Below the pieces are notes generated by a model. It saw only the letters and a list, made by a program, of their open reading frames with translations. It searched no databases and was not told where the DNA came from. Positions 1-7,523 of a stretch of 64,000 nucleotides of DNA are shown piece by piece (position 1 is the stretch's first letter; each line of letters starts with the position of its first letter). The translations under genes and the position numbers were made by a program. Source of the DNA: Mucilaginibacter sp. PAMC 26640 (lineage in GTDB: Bacteria > Bacteroidota > Bacteroidia > Sphingobacteriales > Sphingobacteriaceae); assembly GCA_001596135.1 (NCBI GenBank), contig CP014773.1:3596001-3660000 (forward strand), written 5' to 3'.

Positions 1-187
1 AAGCCCTTCGCGCTTCCAGCCGTTCAGGATTCGACAGATCGTCTTTCGGAAAACCGATTATGTCTAAAACAACATCATAATTATTGACAAGCAGATTTGT
101 TAAATCGATGCCCAGATCACTCAACTGCCCGGTAAAAGTGGCTAATTTATACTGTTCAAATAACAGGTTAACGAGATGTTTTTTCAT
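1..187 (-). CDS. Hypothetical protein, N-terminal part only (runs off the window)
   Basis: An open frame starts with ATG at 187 on the minus strand and is still open at the window edge, giving 62 residues that begin MKKHLVNLLFEQYKLATF. The visible part has no signal peptide or membrane segment and alternates hydrophobic and charged residues, as in a soluble helical protein. I do not recognise the family. It lies on the element side of the integrase and tRNA-Met, so it is probably accessory cargo. Confidence 0.55.
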   Translation of the reverse strand, partial: MKKHLVNLLFEQYKLATFTGQLSDLGIDLTNLLVNNYDVVLDIIGFPKDDLSNPERLEARRA

Positions 188-371
188 GGTGCTATTTATT
201 TTTATAAAGTTACTGCAAATCCATACCTCAGCGGTAAAACGTATGTCAGTAAAGCATGAGTAAAAAACAATTGCTGTTGGTAATTTACCATTTGCATGCG
301 TATGGTAGAATTTACATTTTCACATGATTGGTTAGTGGAAGAAATTATACAGCATAATTTGAAAGCAAACG

Positions 372-608
372 ATGTTAAAAGACTACAACAAGAATGTTTT
401 AGAGTTCGCTCAGAAATGGCGAACGGGAACGATTAGCGTTCAGGAAATGAATATGCTGAATGATTGGTTTTATGCCCTTGAGGGCGTTGCTTTGGGCTGC
501 CCTGACGAAGATACTGTTGATAAAGTGGAGAAGCGGTTACACCAACAGCTTTGGGAGCCAATAAAAAAGCAGGATGGTGAAGATGGGCCGCCACATCCTT
601 GGCATTGA
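372..608 (+). CDS. Small protein resembling an isolated FecR N-terminal helical module
   Basis: This 78-residue protein starts MLKDYNKNVLEF and ends in a Gly/Pro/His-rich tail (GPPHPWH). The pattern of a hydrophobic helix, a 'WRTGTISVQEMNMLNDWF' stretch and a later acidic segment ending in LHQQLWEPIKK resembles the N-terminal helices of Bacteroidota FecR-type anti-sigma factors (a K/W-x-x-G-x-x-s-x-x-E-x-x-L-x-x-W arrangement). No transmembrane segment or FecR sensor domain follows, and no ECF sigma gene is adjacent. The assignment rests on pattern only. It could equally be an unrelated small cytoplasmic protein of the integrated element. Confidence 0.5.
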   Translation: MLKDYNKNVLEFAQKWRTGTISVQEMNMLNDWFYALEGVALGCPDEDTVDKVEKRLHQQLWEPIKKQDGEDGPPHPWH

Positions 609-637
609 AAGGATTGGCATTTAATATCGCATTTAGG

Positions 638-1057
638 TTATCTGCTTCTAAGTAATTCGACTTTTTCCTTTTCAGATTGCAATAGGCGTTCAAGTAGTAA
701 CACCTTTTCATCATACAATTCAACTATTTTCTCAATAGGATTAAAATAAAATGTGCCGTGATTACCGTAATTACTTTGGGCACCGTGATTATTCGAACCC
801 TCGTAGTTATTTTGAATATTATAAATCACAGCTTCATCACTGTAGTTCTTTATTGCCTCAGAAGATACACCTAAAATTACTGCGACCTTTTCCAATACTT
901 CATCTTCGATGGTTTCTGCTTGTTCCATACGCGAAACCGTCTGTTGGCTAACACCTAACTCAGAAGCAAGATGTTCTTGCTTGATGCCGCGTAATTCCCT
1001 GATACGGCTAATCTTACGGCCTATATGTGTGTTGGATGGTTTAGCAGTTGTTTCCAT
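638..1057 (-). CDS. XRE-family transcriptional regulator with C-terminal coiled coil
   Basis: This is a 139-residue protein. Residues about 12-67 form a Cro/C1-type helix-turn-helix (KISRIRELRGIKQEHLASEL, then a SQQTVSRMEQ recognition helix). A linker rich in Asn, Gly and Tyr follows at about 78-105, and a Glu/Leu/Lys-rich heptad segment at about 107-137 probably mediates dimerisation. The layout is common in Bacteroidota XRE regulators found on mobile elements. The gene is divergent from the next XRE gene across a roughly 150-base gap, so either product could act on that shared promoter region. The target is unknown. Confidence 0.8.
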   Translation of the reverse strand: METTAKPSNTHIGRKISRIRELRGIKQEHLASELGVSQQTVSRMEQAETIEDEVLEKVAVILGVSSEAIKNYSDEAVIYNIQNNYEGSNNHGAQSNYGNHGTFYFNPIEKIVELYDEKVLLLERLLQSEKEKVELLRSR

Positions 1058-1211
1058 ATCTCAAAAATACAAATTTTCTTCCTTGTAAAAATAACGCTTT
1101 CGTAAGTAAAATACTAATGCTTTGAGTTCGGTACCGCTCCATTCATAAGTTGATTTGTATTACGGCTAATAAACTAAGTAATTGATACAAATCCACAATC
1201 CCATTACTATT

Positions 1212-1637
1212 ATGAACAAGGTATTATATGTAGGAAGAAAGGCTAAAGGACTAAGCACAGCCCAGATAGCCAAAGTATTGCAGATTGAAGAGAAGGAGTA
1301 TGTTGAAATCGAAAACTCGGTGACCGACCTTACCGCTCAGCAATCTTTAAAACTTTCAAAGTTGTTCGATATCGACCCGGAGATATTTATCTATACCGAG
1401 GGACGTGAGCCGAGACTAATCAAATATGCAGCAGATGAAATTTCAGGTTACCTGAAAGATGGATTGTTAGACGGGTTATCGCCTCAGCACCTGCTTTCTC
1501 TTACCAGAATGGTTAATACCGGACTTTCGCTGTCAGTTCAACTGAACCATGCGCTTTATCAGCAATACGAACTGGAACAGGATAACAAAGCATTGAGGTG
1601 GCTGAATGCGGAGCTCAAAGCAAAACTGACAGTTTAA
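1212..1637 (+). CDS. Helix-turn-helix (XRE-like) regulator
   Basis: The ATG at 1212 gives 141 residues starting MNKVLYVGRKAKGLSTAQIA. An in-frame TTG at 1182 would add ten residues but is less likely. Residues about 5-55 look like an XRE/lambda-repressor fold (GLSTAQIAKVLQIEEKEYVEIE followed by LSKLFDIDPEIF). The C-terminal half is helical and Leu/Glu-rich and may dimerise. It is divergent from the XRE gene at 638-1057 and precedes the integrase, so a role in controlling element maintenance is plausible but inferred. Confidence 0.7.
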   Translation: MNKVLYVGRKAKGLSTAQIAKVLQIEEKEYVEIENSVTDLTAQQSLKLSKLFDIDPEIFIYTEGREPRLIKYAADEISGYLKDGLLDGLSPQHLLSLTRMVNTGLSLSVQLNHALYQQYELEQDNKALRWLNAELKAKLTV

Positions 1638-1942
1638 TATGAATTATGCCGGTTGCGGCAGACGTTTCAATTCCTTCCGCGTTCCGCTAAATCCTTTCTC
1701 CGTCAGCCTCTCGGCAAAGCAGGAGTAAACTCGTACCTCGTTTACACCTGTAAAAAGAAGCGGAGACTCCCTTTGCACCGCAGTCACAAAATTAGCCGCA
1801 CAGTAAAACAGTAAAGGCCATGTAAATGGGCTGTGTTTATTTTTTTAGCCCAGCCTTGACAGTTTTGCTGTTTGCTGCCTCCCGTTGTTTAAGCGGAGCA
1901 ATGGGATGGTATGTTAGAAACTCACATATGACAGCGTCTCAA
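1638..1942. other. Intergenic region between regulator and integrase 3' ends
   Basis: Short open frames occur here but none has a convincing start or family resemblance. A GGGCT...AGCCC inverted repeat separated by a T-rich stretch at about 1828-1852 could be a weak terminator between the convergent regulator and integrase genes. Nothing else was recognised. Confidence 0.3.
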
Positions 1943-3280
1943 TTAAACAACCAAGCGCATACTATCTCGTCTTTTGGTACCATAAATATCTTGTTCCGAT
2001 TTTTCTTTTAGATATGAGAGACTGTCATTGGGGTTATTAAACGTTTTAATTAAATCTATAACAGCCGATTGTACGTCATCTACAATTTTCCAGTCTTTGG
2101 CTATATAAATATCTGTGATTTTGTGGCCGTGATCAATATGATTCAATGCTGCACTAACATCATCTAATGACATTCTGCAATTGTTTCTGGCGATGGTTGC
2201 AAAAGAGTGACGCGCCCAATATATTGTTAAATCATCTATACCGGCCTTCTTTCGCAGTTGCTTCATCCCCTCAGACAGAGCTGTATCTAAACCAGCGTAT
2301 GTTGTATATCGCTTTGAAAGATGACCGACGTACTTCCGTAAAAGCGGTAATGCTTCGTTGACGATCTTTACGCTAAAAAATGCTTTATCCTTTCGCCTGC
2401 TCTTTGTTTTTGAGCGATTATATTCAACTCGTCCACAGTTAATCCATTTTTCGTTAGAATTATAAATGTCAACTGCGTTCATTCCGCACATGTAAAAGGA
2501 CAGCATATAAAGGTCTTTGGCTAACTCCGCTCTGCTGCCTTCTTTTACTTCTAAATTGGCTATCAATTTAATTTCTGTTAAGGAATTTGACCTCGAACGG
2601 GTTAAGGGTGCTGATCCTACTTTATATTTGTTAAAAGGATAATGCTTGATTTTAACAATACCGAGATCTTCGTCATTATATACAGTGCGGGCAGCATTAA
2701 AAAGAGTTCTCAGATCCCGCATGTGATTATGAACCCCACTGTCAGATAACCCTTTTTCTTTCGTTCGTACTTCTTTACCCAACTGATTTACCCTGATCAT
2801 TTCCCGCTCGCTTCTCAAGTATCTTTCGTAAGCGTGAAGCATATTGGAATTAATTTCCGTGATTGAAGCTGAACTTCTCTTAAAATAATCAATTAAACTA
2901 TTTTTTACTGCTCTAAAACTTCTTGAATAAGGTTCCCTTCCTTGCCTTTTGAGTTGCTCAATGTGATCATTTGCAAAGCAAATAATATCTATTTCCCTGT
3001 CCTTGCTTTCCAGGTAATCTCGTAGTTCTCCGCAGGAAAAGAAGTCAATTTTCGGTCCCAAATCGCTTATTACCTCTCGATAGCTGTCAAGCAGTTCATT
3101 AAGTTTAAGCAAAAGGAATTTGTCCTTAACTTCAAAATTTGAATTAAGTTGCCTTTTAGAGACATAATGAGGAGTTTCTATAAACTTCCTCTGTTGATTG
3201 TGATAAACGACGATCTTAACGTTGAAGGTGCCGTCATCTTTTTGGTGGTGCTCATAAACTTTTGCACTTACAGTTGCCAT
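1943..3280 (-). CDS. Tyrosine-type site-specific integrase of an integrative element
   Basis: This 445-residue protein has the Bacteroidota integrase layout: an N-terminal arm-binding domain (about 1-85), a SAM-like core-binding domain (about 95-200) and a C-terminal catalytic domain (about 220-420). The visible catalytic motifs are a TKSRRK lysine region, WARHSFAT carrying the box II arginine and a histidine, LNHIDHGHKITDIY with the histidine and the nucleophilic tyrosine. The position of the first catalytic arginine reads CGMNAVDI (Asn instead of Arg), a deviation also known in CTnDOT-type integrases. The gene reads away from an adjacent tRNA-Met, the usual position for an integrase beside its attachment site. 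Confidence 0.92.
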   Translation of the reverse strand: MATVSAKVYEHHQKDDGTFNVKIVVYHNQQRKFIETPHYVSKRQLNSNFEVKDKFLLLKLNELLDSYREVISDLGPKIDFFSCGELRDYLESKDREIDIICFANDHIEQLKRQGREPYSRSFRAVKNSLIDYFKRSSASITEINSNMLHAYERYLRSEREMIRVNQLGKEVRTKEKGLSDSGVHNHMRDLRTLFNAARTVYNDEDLGIVKIKHYPFNKYKVGSAPLTRSRSNSLTEIKLIANLEVKEGSRAELAKDLYMLSFYMCGMNAVDIYNSNEKWINCGRVEYNRSKTKSRRKDKAFFSVKIVNEALPLLRKYVGHLSKRYTTYAGLDTALSEGMKQLRKKAGIDDLTIYWARHSFATIARNNCRMSLDDVSAALNHIDHGHKITDIYIAKDWKIVDDVQSAVIDLIKTFNNPNDSLSYLKEKSEQDIYGTKRRDSMRLVV

Positions 3281-3308
3281 GATTTACAAAAAATTACACG
3301 CAATCGCT

Positions 3309-3379
3309 GTTACATATTTGTAACAAAACCGCGTTAAGTTCAACAAAAAATGATGTAAATCCTGTAACTATAGTGTAAC
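3309..3379. repeat. Four TGTAAC boxes between integrase start and tRNA
   Basis: TGTAAC occurs at 3319-3324, 3363-3368 and 3374-3379, and inverted (GTTACA) at 3309-3314. The first pair forms a perfect 6-bp palindrome around TATT. The position between the integrase start and the tRNA suggests arm-type binding sites for the integrase or excisionase, or an operator for integrase expression. This is inference from spacing only. Confidence 0.35.
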
Positions 3380-3422
3380 AGTCACAGTGTTGCGGTCGAT
3401 CCTAAACCGCTTTTGACGAATA

Positions 3423-3457
3423 AAAAAACCCGTTTTTTATAGTAAAAAACGGGTTTT
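3423..3457 (-). terminator. Intrinsic terminator-like hairpin downstream of tRNA-Met
   Basis: AAAAACCCGTTTTTT and its complement AAAAAACGGGTTTTT flank a short TATAGT loop. The stem lies immediately 3' of the tRNA on the minus strand and is followed by U-rich sequence in that direction. Confidence 0.6.
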
Positions 3458-3465
3458 TGATGATG

Positions 3466-3539
3466 TGCGCCCACCTGGGCTCGAACCAGGGACCAAAAGA
3501 TTATGAGTCTTCTACTCTAACCAACTGAGCTATAGGCGC
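3466..3539 (-). tRNA. tRNA-Met (anticodon CAT)
   Basis: On the minus strand the 74-base sequence folds as a cloverleaf: acceptor GCGCCTA with TGGGCGC, D-stem GCTC/GAGT, anticodon stem GAAGA/TCTTT enclosing CTCATAA (anticodon CAT), and a T-arm with the canonical GGTTCGAGCC core. The discriminator base is A and CCA is not encoded. An elongator tRNA-Met is most likely, but CAT can also mark an Ile2 tRNA modified to lysidine. Its 3' end points at the integrase, so it is the probable attachment site of the element to its left. Confidence 0.92.
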
Positions 3540-3772
3540 GGATTAAATACTGATATTTTTTCCGGCTGCAAATATGGAAATTTGCAGCCGGAATTGCAAT
3601 AAATGATTAGTGTTTTTTAAATTAAGCAGGTAATTGCTTGTTTTTGAATTGATTTAGTTTTTAAATAATAGAGATATATGCAATAGGCAGCTTCACACTT
3701 TATACTTCGTCGCATTTAATAAATTTAAATACCCTTAGATTTTTGTGGAAATAAAGAACAATGAAATCAAAC

Positions 3773-4480
3773 TCAATGAGGGATTATATCTTGATAATCA
3801 GGATCTATAAACCTAATGCCTTCATTGCCAGCTACGATTGCTTTGCTTGCAAGCCGGTAGAAAAGTGAATGATCTACTATGCCGGGTATCATTTTAATCT
3901 GAGTATTTAAAAGTTGAGGCTGCGGCATATCAGCAAAATGTAAATCAGCCAGCAAATTACCGTTATCGGAAATCAGCGCACCGTCTTTTTGGGTACTCAT
4001 ACGGAGGATGATCTTTGCCTCAGGATATCCGGTTTCGATTTTTCGTATTACCGATGATAATGCCTGCGGTAGTATCTCTATCACCAGAGGGTGTTTGCCA
4101 TTTAATTTCGGACTGAACTTGGCATCATCACCCATCAGGATAAATTGATCTGCCATGGCAGCCAGGATCTTTTCGGTTGTATGGATACCGCCACCGCTTT
4201 TGAGGGCGTTTAATTCTGCATCAAATTGGTCGCAGCCATCAAAATATATATCTAGGTGATCTATAAGTGATGGAGGCAATACTTTTAATCCTGCTGCCAC
4301 CAAATTACCTGTCGTTTTGAAAGAGGAGGAGGTGAACGTGAGTGTGGAAGATAGGCTTTTATGATTAGCTATCGAGGCAATAAAATGAGCTACAGTTGAC
4401 CCGGCACCGAGGCCAATAATTTGCCCAGATTGTACTAGTTTGAGCGCCGCTCCGGCAGCTGCTATTTTGTGATCGGGCAT
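3773..4480 (-). CDS. rpiA: Ribose-5-phosphate isomerase A
   Basis: This enzyme interconverts ribose 5-phosphate and ribulose 5-phosphate in the non-oxidative pentose phosphate pathway. The 235-residue length matches RpiA. Visible signatures are the phosphate loop GLGAGSTVAHFI (about 23-34), DGCDQFDAELNALKSGGG (family form DGADE followed by K-GGG), and HTTEKILAAMADQFI. The DGADE motif is slightly altered here (DGCDQ), so this copy is somewhat divergent, but the Lys and Gly-rich loop are kept. It is the first chromosomal gene after the tRNA and has no obvious operon partner. Confidence 0.9.
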   Translation of the reverse strand: MPDHKIAAAGAALKLVQSGQIIGLGAGSTVAHFIASIANHKSLSSTLTFTSSSFKTTGNLVAAGLKVLPPSLIDHLDIYFDGCDQFDAELNALKSGGGIHTTEKILAAMADQFILMGDDAKFSPKLNGKHPLVIEILPQALSSVIRKIETGYPEAKIILRMSTQKDGALISDNGNLLADLHFADMPQPQLLNTQIKMIPGIVDHSLFYRLASKAIVAGNEGIRFIDPDYQDIIPH

Positions 4481-4557
4481 ATTATTTCAAAGTTTGATTG
4501 ACTAATGTATATATAAAACAAAGCATACGTGCACAGGTTTTGACTCGTCCCGGCAAT

Positions 4558-7128
4558 TTAAAACCTGAAGTCAAGCGAGAAATACGGGTACCAGCCTTCA
4601 ACAGAGTGGCCGCCTAAAAGCTGCACCACAATGAGCGAAGCAGGCGAATAGTATAAACCACCTCCCACGCCGGTGTGCCATTTGTTGCTGGTATCATTAT
4701 CTGTCCATACCCGGCCAGTATCGTAAAAACCGGTTACCCCAAGTTGCCCCGGTAAAACATAGCCGCCAATATCGGCCAGTTTAGCCCGTGCCTGCAGGTT
4801 GTTAAATGCCATGTGTTTGCCCGCGAAACGATTTTGAAGGTATCCTAATAAATTGCCCTCGCCGCCGAGATACATCAATTGGTAAAACGCAGGTTTCCCT
4901 ACAGATACACCGCCTCCAAAACGGTCAAAAATAACCACCGAACCACTAGGGGTAAGTTTTTGGTAAAAAGAGAACTCGGGCCTTAACTGCACAAAAGAAT
5001 TCGACACGCTGTTTAACCCGGAATAGCCGGTGGCGGTGACCGTAAAATAGAAGCCTGCGGTAGGGAAACGCTTATTGTCGCGATGATCGGTAGTGAAATT
5101 TACTTTCATACCGGCGTGTATTTTGTTTTGGTCGATTGTGGTGCTATCTGATGAATGCAGATTACTGGATTGCGTGATGAACCTGCCGGCATTATCTGCT
5201 AAGTTGAGCCCATAAATTTGAACAGAGGGCCCTGCGGTAATGATACTACGTATGCTGGTTTTCCAGCGCAGGGCAGCATCAAATTCATAGGTGTTGAAAC
5301 GGGTGCGGTAAAAGGTACGATAGTCATCAAATTTCCTTAGCTCCGTTCCGTTACCAAGCCCGAAAAAGTTTTGGGTATTATTGGGGGCTTGTATCAGCGA
5401 GGACAATACAATGTCAGCACCCCAGGCAACCTTTGTCCATTCGCCTTTATACCTGATGCGAAAGGCATTGGTCGAGAACGAATGGGTAAGCATTAGCTCT
5501 TGCAAAGTAGAGTAGGGGAACTTGCGGAAATTGCCATATCCGGCATACCTTATGCCGAGTCCAACCAACAAACCGTCATCACGGTTTAGGGCAGCCGTGG
5601 CTAGCGGACCGTAAAAGTTGTACAGATAAGTAGGAAAGAACTTAGCATTGAGCGTGTCTGCAGAAAAGTGAGTATCTACTCCCGCAGCATCACCGGTGAT
5701 CACCGTATTTTCCTTCTGGCCGTAAACCCGCAACTTACTGCCCTGGCCAACCTCAAATGTTTTGTTGCCTGTGCTATCAATAATGCGCAGTTTAATCGGA
5801 GACGCGGCGTTATTTACGATCACTTTATCTTCACCGCCTTCCAAGTACAGGCGGATTTCGTGCGTGATATCAGGGCTGTACAGCATATTCAACAAAGAAT
5901 CCTTTTGTACCCCTTCTTTATTGAGGTTGATGATCGATAGCCTGAGGTTTCTGTTTGGTGCATCCTCAATTTTTACTAATTCATCCTTATGAGTGGCGCG
6001 GATATCTACAATGTTGTACAAAAACTTATAGTAGTTTTTAATTACATGCGGAAGGTGCCCACGGCGTTCCTGCATCGCATTTAACAACGCCTGGTGCCGA
6101 AGATCATATGCCGCTTTAGGTAACCTGCGCAGGCCGGCCTCCAGCACCTCGTCGTTTTCTGCCTTTACAAATTCATCGGTTATCTGCATCATGCGCTCAT
6201 AACTCATCTGCATATCGGGGTAGGCTTTCATGAATTTAACCTTGTAAAACCACCAGTTTGGAAAAGTGATATTTCCTTTAAAACTGCCTATAGCGGGTAC
6301 AATGGTAGTTTGCGATAATGCCCATGGAAAAACTCCTTGGTTCACGTGAAACACCTGGTCGCGGTCTGTTGGCACAGGTTCGTAATATTTACCCTCGCCT
6401 TTCTTTTTATCCAGCCAGTTCCATTGGCTGGCGTGGCGGTCCCAGTCGCCTATCAAAAAGTCTAGCAGCATGGCACGAAAGAAAGCCTCGCCATCAAACC
6501 TGTTGTCATGGTCACCTATTAACTTCTTATCAAATTTTTCAGTATCATCTGTTTCCCCCTCGGGTTCGTGCTCTTCCAGCAGGCAAACTTCCCCTTTAAA
6601 TTGCTTGCTGTATGCACCAAGTGCCGGGTCATCTGCCACTACGCCAATTACAGGATTGGTATGGTATACACGGGCAGCATCAGCAAGCGGCGGCACTACC
6701 AATGCCGAAAACGGATGCTGTGCACTAAACTCATCATCTACCCATTTTACTGCAAATGTTTCTTGCAACTCATCAGGCAACAGGGCATCGGGCACTTTCT
6801 CAACACTGCGCAACACCCATTCGCGGCCGCTTTTATCTTTTAATCGTAATGATTTGGTTTGGGTGCCGCCACCTGTTTTCACAAAGGTGAGTCCGCCGTT
6901 TATACGCGATAGCTTTAGCAAGGGGAGTTTGACAGGTATAGCCCATTCCTTGCGATAATTTTCGCCGAAGAATATTTTATGGAAGCCGTTGGCTTTGTTG
7001 TAGGAGGGGTGTACTTTAACGGTAATACTATCCGGAAACTGTTGCCAGGCCGACGGCAATATTTTTTGAGCTCGGGTGGTGTAGATAAAGCAAAATAATA
7101 AGGCAGGGATAAGAAAAGGATGTTTCAT
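4558..7128 (-). CDS. Outer-membrane BamA/TamA-like barrel protein with N-terminal kinase-like domain
   Basis: This is an 856-residue protein with a signal peptide (MKHPFLIPALLFCFIYTTRA, about 1-20). The C-terminal part from about residue 490 has alternating strand patterns, a GYLQNRFAGKHMAFNN stretch and a final SLDFRF, as in Omp85/D15 surface antigen barrels. The N-terminal 370 residues contain DFLIGDWDRHASQWNW (about 227-242) and PVPTDRDQVF (about 254-263). That pair of spaced Asp/Arg/His motifs is reminiscent of atypical kinases such as the Fam20 and HipA-like folds. No POTRA-like repeats are evident. The barrel is well supported. The kinase-like reading is inference. Confidence 0.75.
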   Translation of the reverse strand: MKHPFLIPALLFCFIYTTRAQKILPSAWQQFPDSITVKVHPSYNKANGFHKIFFGENYRKEWAIPVKLPLLKLSRINGGLTFVKTGGGTQTKSLRLKDKSGREWVLRSVEKVPDALLPDELQETFAVKWVDDEFSAQHPFSALVVPPLADAARVYHTNPVIGVVADDPALGAYSKQFKGEVCLLEEHEPEGETDDTEKFDKKLIGDHDNRFDGEAFFRAMLLDFLIGDWDRHASQWNWLDKKKGEGKYYEPVPTDRDQVFHVNQGVFPWALSQTTIVPAIGSFKGNITFPNWWFYKVKFMKAYPDMQMSYERMMQITDEFVKAENDEVLEAGLRRLPKAAYDLRHQALLNAMQERRGHLPHVIKNYYKFLYNIVDIRATHKDELVKIEDAPNRNLRLSIINLNKEGVQKDSLLNMLYSPDITHEIRLYLEGGEDKVIVNNAASPIKLRIIDSTGNKTFEVGQGSKLRVYGQKENTVITGDAAGVDTHFSADTLNAKFFPTYLYNFYGPLATAALNRDDGLLVGLGIRYAGYGNFRKFPYSTLQELMLTHSFSTNAFRIRYKGEWTKVAWGADIVLSSLIQAPNNTQNFFGLGNGTELRKFDDYRTFYRTRFNTYEFDAALRWKTSIRSIITAGPSVQIYGLNLADNAGRFITQSSNLHSSDSTTIDQNKIHAGMKVNFTTDHRDNKRFPTAGFYFTVTATGYSGLNSVSNSFVQLRPEFSFYQKLTPSGSVVIFDRFGGGVSVGKPAFYQLMYLGGEGNLLGYLQNRFAGKHMAFNNLQARAKLADIGGYVLPGQLGVTGFYDTGRVWTDNDTSNKWHTGVGGGLYYSPASLIVVQLLGGHSVEGWYPYFSLDFRF

Positions 7129-7265
7129 TAAAGGATATTATTCGAGTACATAAATGCAAAATAAGAGAAAATGTTTTAAGTTGCTCATTGGTGTTGAAAG
7201 TTGGACCGGTTTACAGAACAGGGTAGGTATTTTGTTGCAGGGATCACCTATTATCTTGCTGAAAA

Positions 7266-7374
7266 AACGCATCATTCATGGACCGCTCTATGCGTTATGG
7301 GATGGGCGCGGATACCGGCCTGTGGCTAAGGCCGGTGCAGTATGAGCAGACAGCCCGGCCGAAAGGCAACGCCC
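7266..7374 (+). ncRNA. Possible structured RNA upstream of a lipoprotein gene
   Basis: The 395-base gap 7129-7523 has no convincing gene. Within it, AACGCAT/ATGCGTT (7266-7272 with 7290-7296) forms one hairpin. GGGCG/CGCCC (7304-7308 with 7370-7374) encloses a long arm ACCGGCC/GGCCGGT and a short GCC-GAAA-GGC hairpin with a GNRA loop, as in a three-way junction. I matched it to no known riboswitch class. Strand is assumed from the downstream gene. A further perfect palindrome (TTTTTCGC-AA-GCGAAAAA) lies at about 7438-7455. Confidence 0.25.
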
Positions 7375-7523
7375 TGATTTGGCACTGTTACCCAAACCTG
7401 AGCGGTTAAGTTTTAGGTATTACAAATGATCAAACGATTTTTCGCAAGCGAAAAATAACTGCAATATATCCGCAATATTTTATTTATTTTTATTCCATTA
7501 AAAAATACTAAATCTTATCACGA

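Noticed and set aside
433..723. Open frame on the minus strand opposite the small FecR-like gene
   Set aside because: It overlaps two better-supported genes, has no family resemblance and no plausible neighbour.
1826..2011. Short plus-strand open frame at the end of the integrase gene
   Set aside because: It overlaps the integrase 3' end, is low in complexity and resembles no protein.
5668..6958. Several plus-strand open frames inside the barrel gene
   Set aside because: They lie antisense to a long, well-supported gene and have Ser/Thr/Arg-biased translations typical of shadow frames.
7154..7345. A 63-codon plus-strand open frame in the gap before the lipoprotein
   Set aside because: Its end falls in the GC-rich structured segment and the translation has no protein-like pattern; the structured-RNA reading is preferred.
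7304..7374. Cobalamin or SAM riboswitch upstream of the lipoprotein
   Set aside because: The conserved cores of those classes could not be found; only generic base pairing is visible.
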